Origin: Thozetella sp. PMI_491
Lineage: Eukaryota > Ascomycota > Sordariomycetes > Chaetosphaeriales > Chaetosphaeriaceae
Length of the DNA: 64,000 bases
Assembly (NCBI GenBank): GCA_021432635.1
Contig: MU270082.1
Coordinates: 5,831 to 69,830, forward strand
Direction of reading: 5' to 3'
Below the pieces are notes generated by a model. The model was given only the letters and a program-made list of their open reading frames with translations. It ran no database searches and was not told where the DNA came from. Made by a program: the position numbers and the translations under genes. The number at the start of each line of letters is the position of its first letter. The first letter of the stretch is position 1. This document shows positions 62,901-64,000 of this stretch, piece by piece.

Positions 62901-64000
62901 AGTGGAATGTGGGCTGCTGTGAGCCGCTTGGGAAGTTGATGCCACTTTCTTATCGAGAGCTGAATAGACTCGTCCACGACACGGTTGAAGTCTTGGATGG
63001 TCTCCTGCTTGTTGTGAAGCTTAAGCAGCGACATGAATGCCTGGAAGAATGAGCGCCTTGGCGTGGGTGCGTCCATGACACCCTTGATGAGAGTGTCCAG
63101 CTGGTCCCGGTTCTCCTGGGTCTGCCACATGTCGGTATTACGCCATGCGCACTCCAACAGGAGGTCTTGGAAGTTCTCGTGCTTGGCAAAGTCCTGAAGA
63201 ATCTCCCACTGCTGGAGTTTCTCCGCGCAAATGACCCAGTGGTCTTCCCAGAGAATGTACTCGGCCTGCGAGAATGGAATGACGCCCGTTCGTGCCTTGA
63301 TCTGGGCGGCTTCATACATCTTCTGGGCCTTATCCCACATGCCGTTTTGTTCAAACGACAAGGCCGCATTGGTCTCCACGAACTGCGAGCGGCGGCGCCA
63401 CGTTCCGTAGAACAAGTCATCCTCGCCCAGGGACGAGTATAGGTCAATCAAGGCGTCCAAGTTGCTCTCTCGGACGATAGCAGTGTCAACCTCAGGCCTG
63501 ATGGCCGCATTCTCGAGCTGGACCAAAGCGGTGTACCAGGCATCAAAGGTCTTAGCTTCAAACTTCATGACGTGCGGGGGGATCTTGCACTCGGGCCAAG
63601 ATCTGGCCGCACCAGCAAGCAGGGATTGCACGACATTCGGGCGCTTGTCAATCTGCCTGGCATGATAATCCTTGGTGAGGAGAGTGACCATTCCGCGTTC
63701 GAGCTCGGATCGTTCCTCTCGGACTGTCGCAGCCCAGTACATCGGGAAGAGGATTACCCATAGTTCGTGGGCAACATTGGAGTCCACATGCTGCAGCTGG
63801 GTGAGTGGTTCAATGATGTCGCGGACCTTGACGTCGCCAAGCTCGCCCACAAAACGCCGATGGTTCGCCATGAGGGTGTCGAACTTGTCGTCCGCCATTG
63901 CGGCCGGTTCTCGGGTGTCCTTGGCGTACGTTCCAAACACCTGCGAGGCTGGAAGTGTGCGGAAGTCGGTGTGGTGCAGCTGGATCGAGCTGTTCATCTC
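59966..64000 (-). CDS. tra1: Tra1, PIKK-family scaffold of SAGA and NuA4 (C-terminal part; 5' end outside window)
   Basis: Tra1 is a very large (about 3,700-3,900 residues) nuclear pseudokinase that recruits the SAGA and NuA4 histone acetyltransferase complexes to activators. About 1,320 C-terminal residues lie here; the frame is open to the window edge, so the gene is cut off, not truncated. The first 700 residues or so are FAT-domain helical repeats ([20 protein letters not shown]). A Lys/Gln/Ala-rich, probably disordered linker follows at about 700-800. The PI3K-like domain follows ([50 protein letters not shown]). It lacks the usual kinase DxxxxN and DFG motifs, as in all Tra1/TRRAP proteins. 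The FATC domain ends the protein ([20 protein letters not shown], ending WMPYM). A 57-base intron at 60709-60653 (GTAAGT..CACAG, with a CTAAC branch site) is a multiple of three and can be read through in frame. Confidence 0.96.
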   Translation of the reverse strand, partial: EMNSSIQLHHTDFRTLPASQVFGTYAKDTREPAAMADDKFDTLMANHRRFVGELGDVKVRDIIEPLTQLQHVDSNVAHELWVILFPMYWAATVREERSELERGMVTLLTKDYHARQIDKRPNVVQSLLAGAARSWPECKIPPHVMKFEAKTFDAWYTALVQLENAAIRPEVDTAIVRESNLDALIDLYSSLGEDDLFYGTWRRRSQFVETNAALSFEQNGMWDKAQKMYEAAQIKARTGVIPFSQAEYILWEDHWVICAEKLQQWEILQDFAKHENFQDLLLECAWRNTDMWQTQENRDQLDTLIKGVMDAPTPRRSFFQAFMSLLKLHNKQETIQDFNRVVDESIQLSIRKWHQLPKRLTAAHIPLLQNFQQLVELHDASVICSSLASTTHANLDVKSGELKMLLGAWRERLPNRWDDIVAWQDLVTWRQHIFGLINGTYLQLLPQGNQNASGASFAYRGYHETAWIINRFAKVARKHSLPDVCINQLSRIYTLPNIEIQEAFLKLREQAKCHYQNPEELTSGLDVINNTNLNYFSTTQKAEFYTLKGMFLDKLKSKDEANDAFGTALYFDIGAAKAWAEWGYFNDRKFKEDPKDFASAKQAVTCYLQACSSYKNHKQRKLISRMLWLLSLDDASGSIAAGFDDFKGELGVWYWITFIPQLLTGLSHKEARIVHTILVKIAKSYPQALYFQLRTNREDMLAIKKTQEAKKQQEAKKRAQAMAKAGSSPQQAKQEPPNALKADGSSRPATANGDGAAPVKSEGETNGTSAPAATPATANEAAQGDQSGPGQKKPPWEYTEEIMSALKTAFPLLALSMETMVDQIQKHFKCPPDEDAYRLIVALLNDGLAYVSRMPASYAKDVKLPNATETNITRFAETILPSHIRPTFEDDFVKIKPTMYEYIHKLRRWRDKFEERLDRRRSPVPLEGYFHFAPVLSEFRFQKFDDVEIPGQYLQLKDKNQDFVRIDRFLPNVDLVRTVGFSHRRLKIRGHDGSIHAFAIQNPAARHCRREERMLQLFRTLNQTLSSKKETRRRDLQFTLPLMVPLAPHIRIVQEDTSYISLQGVFEDHCRRQGMSKDEPVLFTMEKLRGLVENKGPVSCRQRVFQLATPTNLIAQKPGDQAVTARLEVLTSIQERLVPHNIALEYFQGAFPEFSEFWLFRRRFSYQMAALTFLTYILHVDKRYPHKINISRGTGNIWGSELTAALSPTKPFFHNQEPVPFRLTPNLQTLMGPLATEGIFSSAIMAIARVLTEPEQRLEHALSLFVKDEMFFWFTTSHRAHSLSETQLRETVQTNSELIVKKAVALAQVPAGNLPANQTVIDLIARAVNPMNLALCDALWMPYM

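Overview
The window looks like nuclear DNA of a filamentous ascomycete, most likely a Sordariomycete. Genes carry short introns (about 46-110 bases) with GT..AG ends and CTRAY-like branch points. The recognisable proteins (a homeobox factor, Tof1/Swi1, Tra1, a mitochondrial 3-hydroxyacyl-CoA dehydrogenase) are fungal in type. There are no bacterial operons or ribosome binding sites. The class-level placement is an inference; the species was not identified.

Layout. 1-5976: no recognised gene. 5977-8268 (-): homeobox transcription factor, four coding exons. 8525-20181: about 11.7 kb with no gene I can support. 20182-21312 (-) and 21809-25549 (+): 3-hydroxyacyl-CoA dehydrogenase and replication-fork protein Tof1/Swi1, divergently transcribed from a shared promoter of about 0.5 kb. 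25550-58336: a gene-poor block holding four plus-strand genes of one family, starting at 30572, 40178, 49306 and 56990. Each encodes a soluble helical N-terminal part and a C-terminal membrane bundle matching the fungal DUF6594 family. They are separated by about 6.3-8.3 kb of DNA with no recognised gene. 58720-59510 (-): C-terminal half of a tannase/feruloyl-esterase-like gene, broken. 59966-64000 (-): C-terminal third of Tra1, running off the window.

How the parts relate. Tof1 (replication checkpoint) and Tra1 (SAGA/NuA4 scaffold) are conserved housekeeping genes that bracket the accessory-looking block. The four DUF6594-like genes are the most interesting content. All four share two introns at the same place and in the same phase, fall into two sub-pairs (1+2 and 3+4), and three have a TATA-like box 85-95 bases before the proposed ATG. 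This points to an old tandem expansion whose members still look intact. Their function is unknown.

Limits. All exon structures were read by eye, without transcript data. The first exons of DUF6594 copies 1, 2 and 3 are the least certain. Gaps are described as 'no gene recognised', which does not exclude small or lineage-specific genes.
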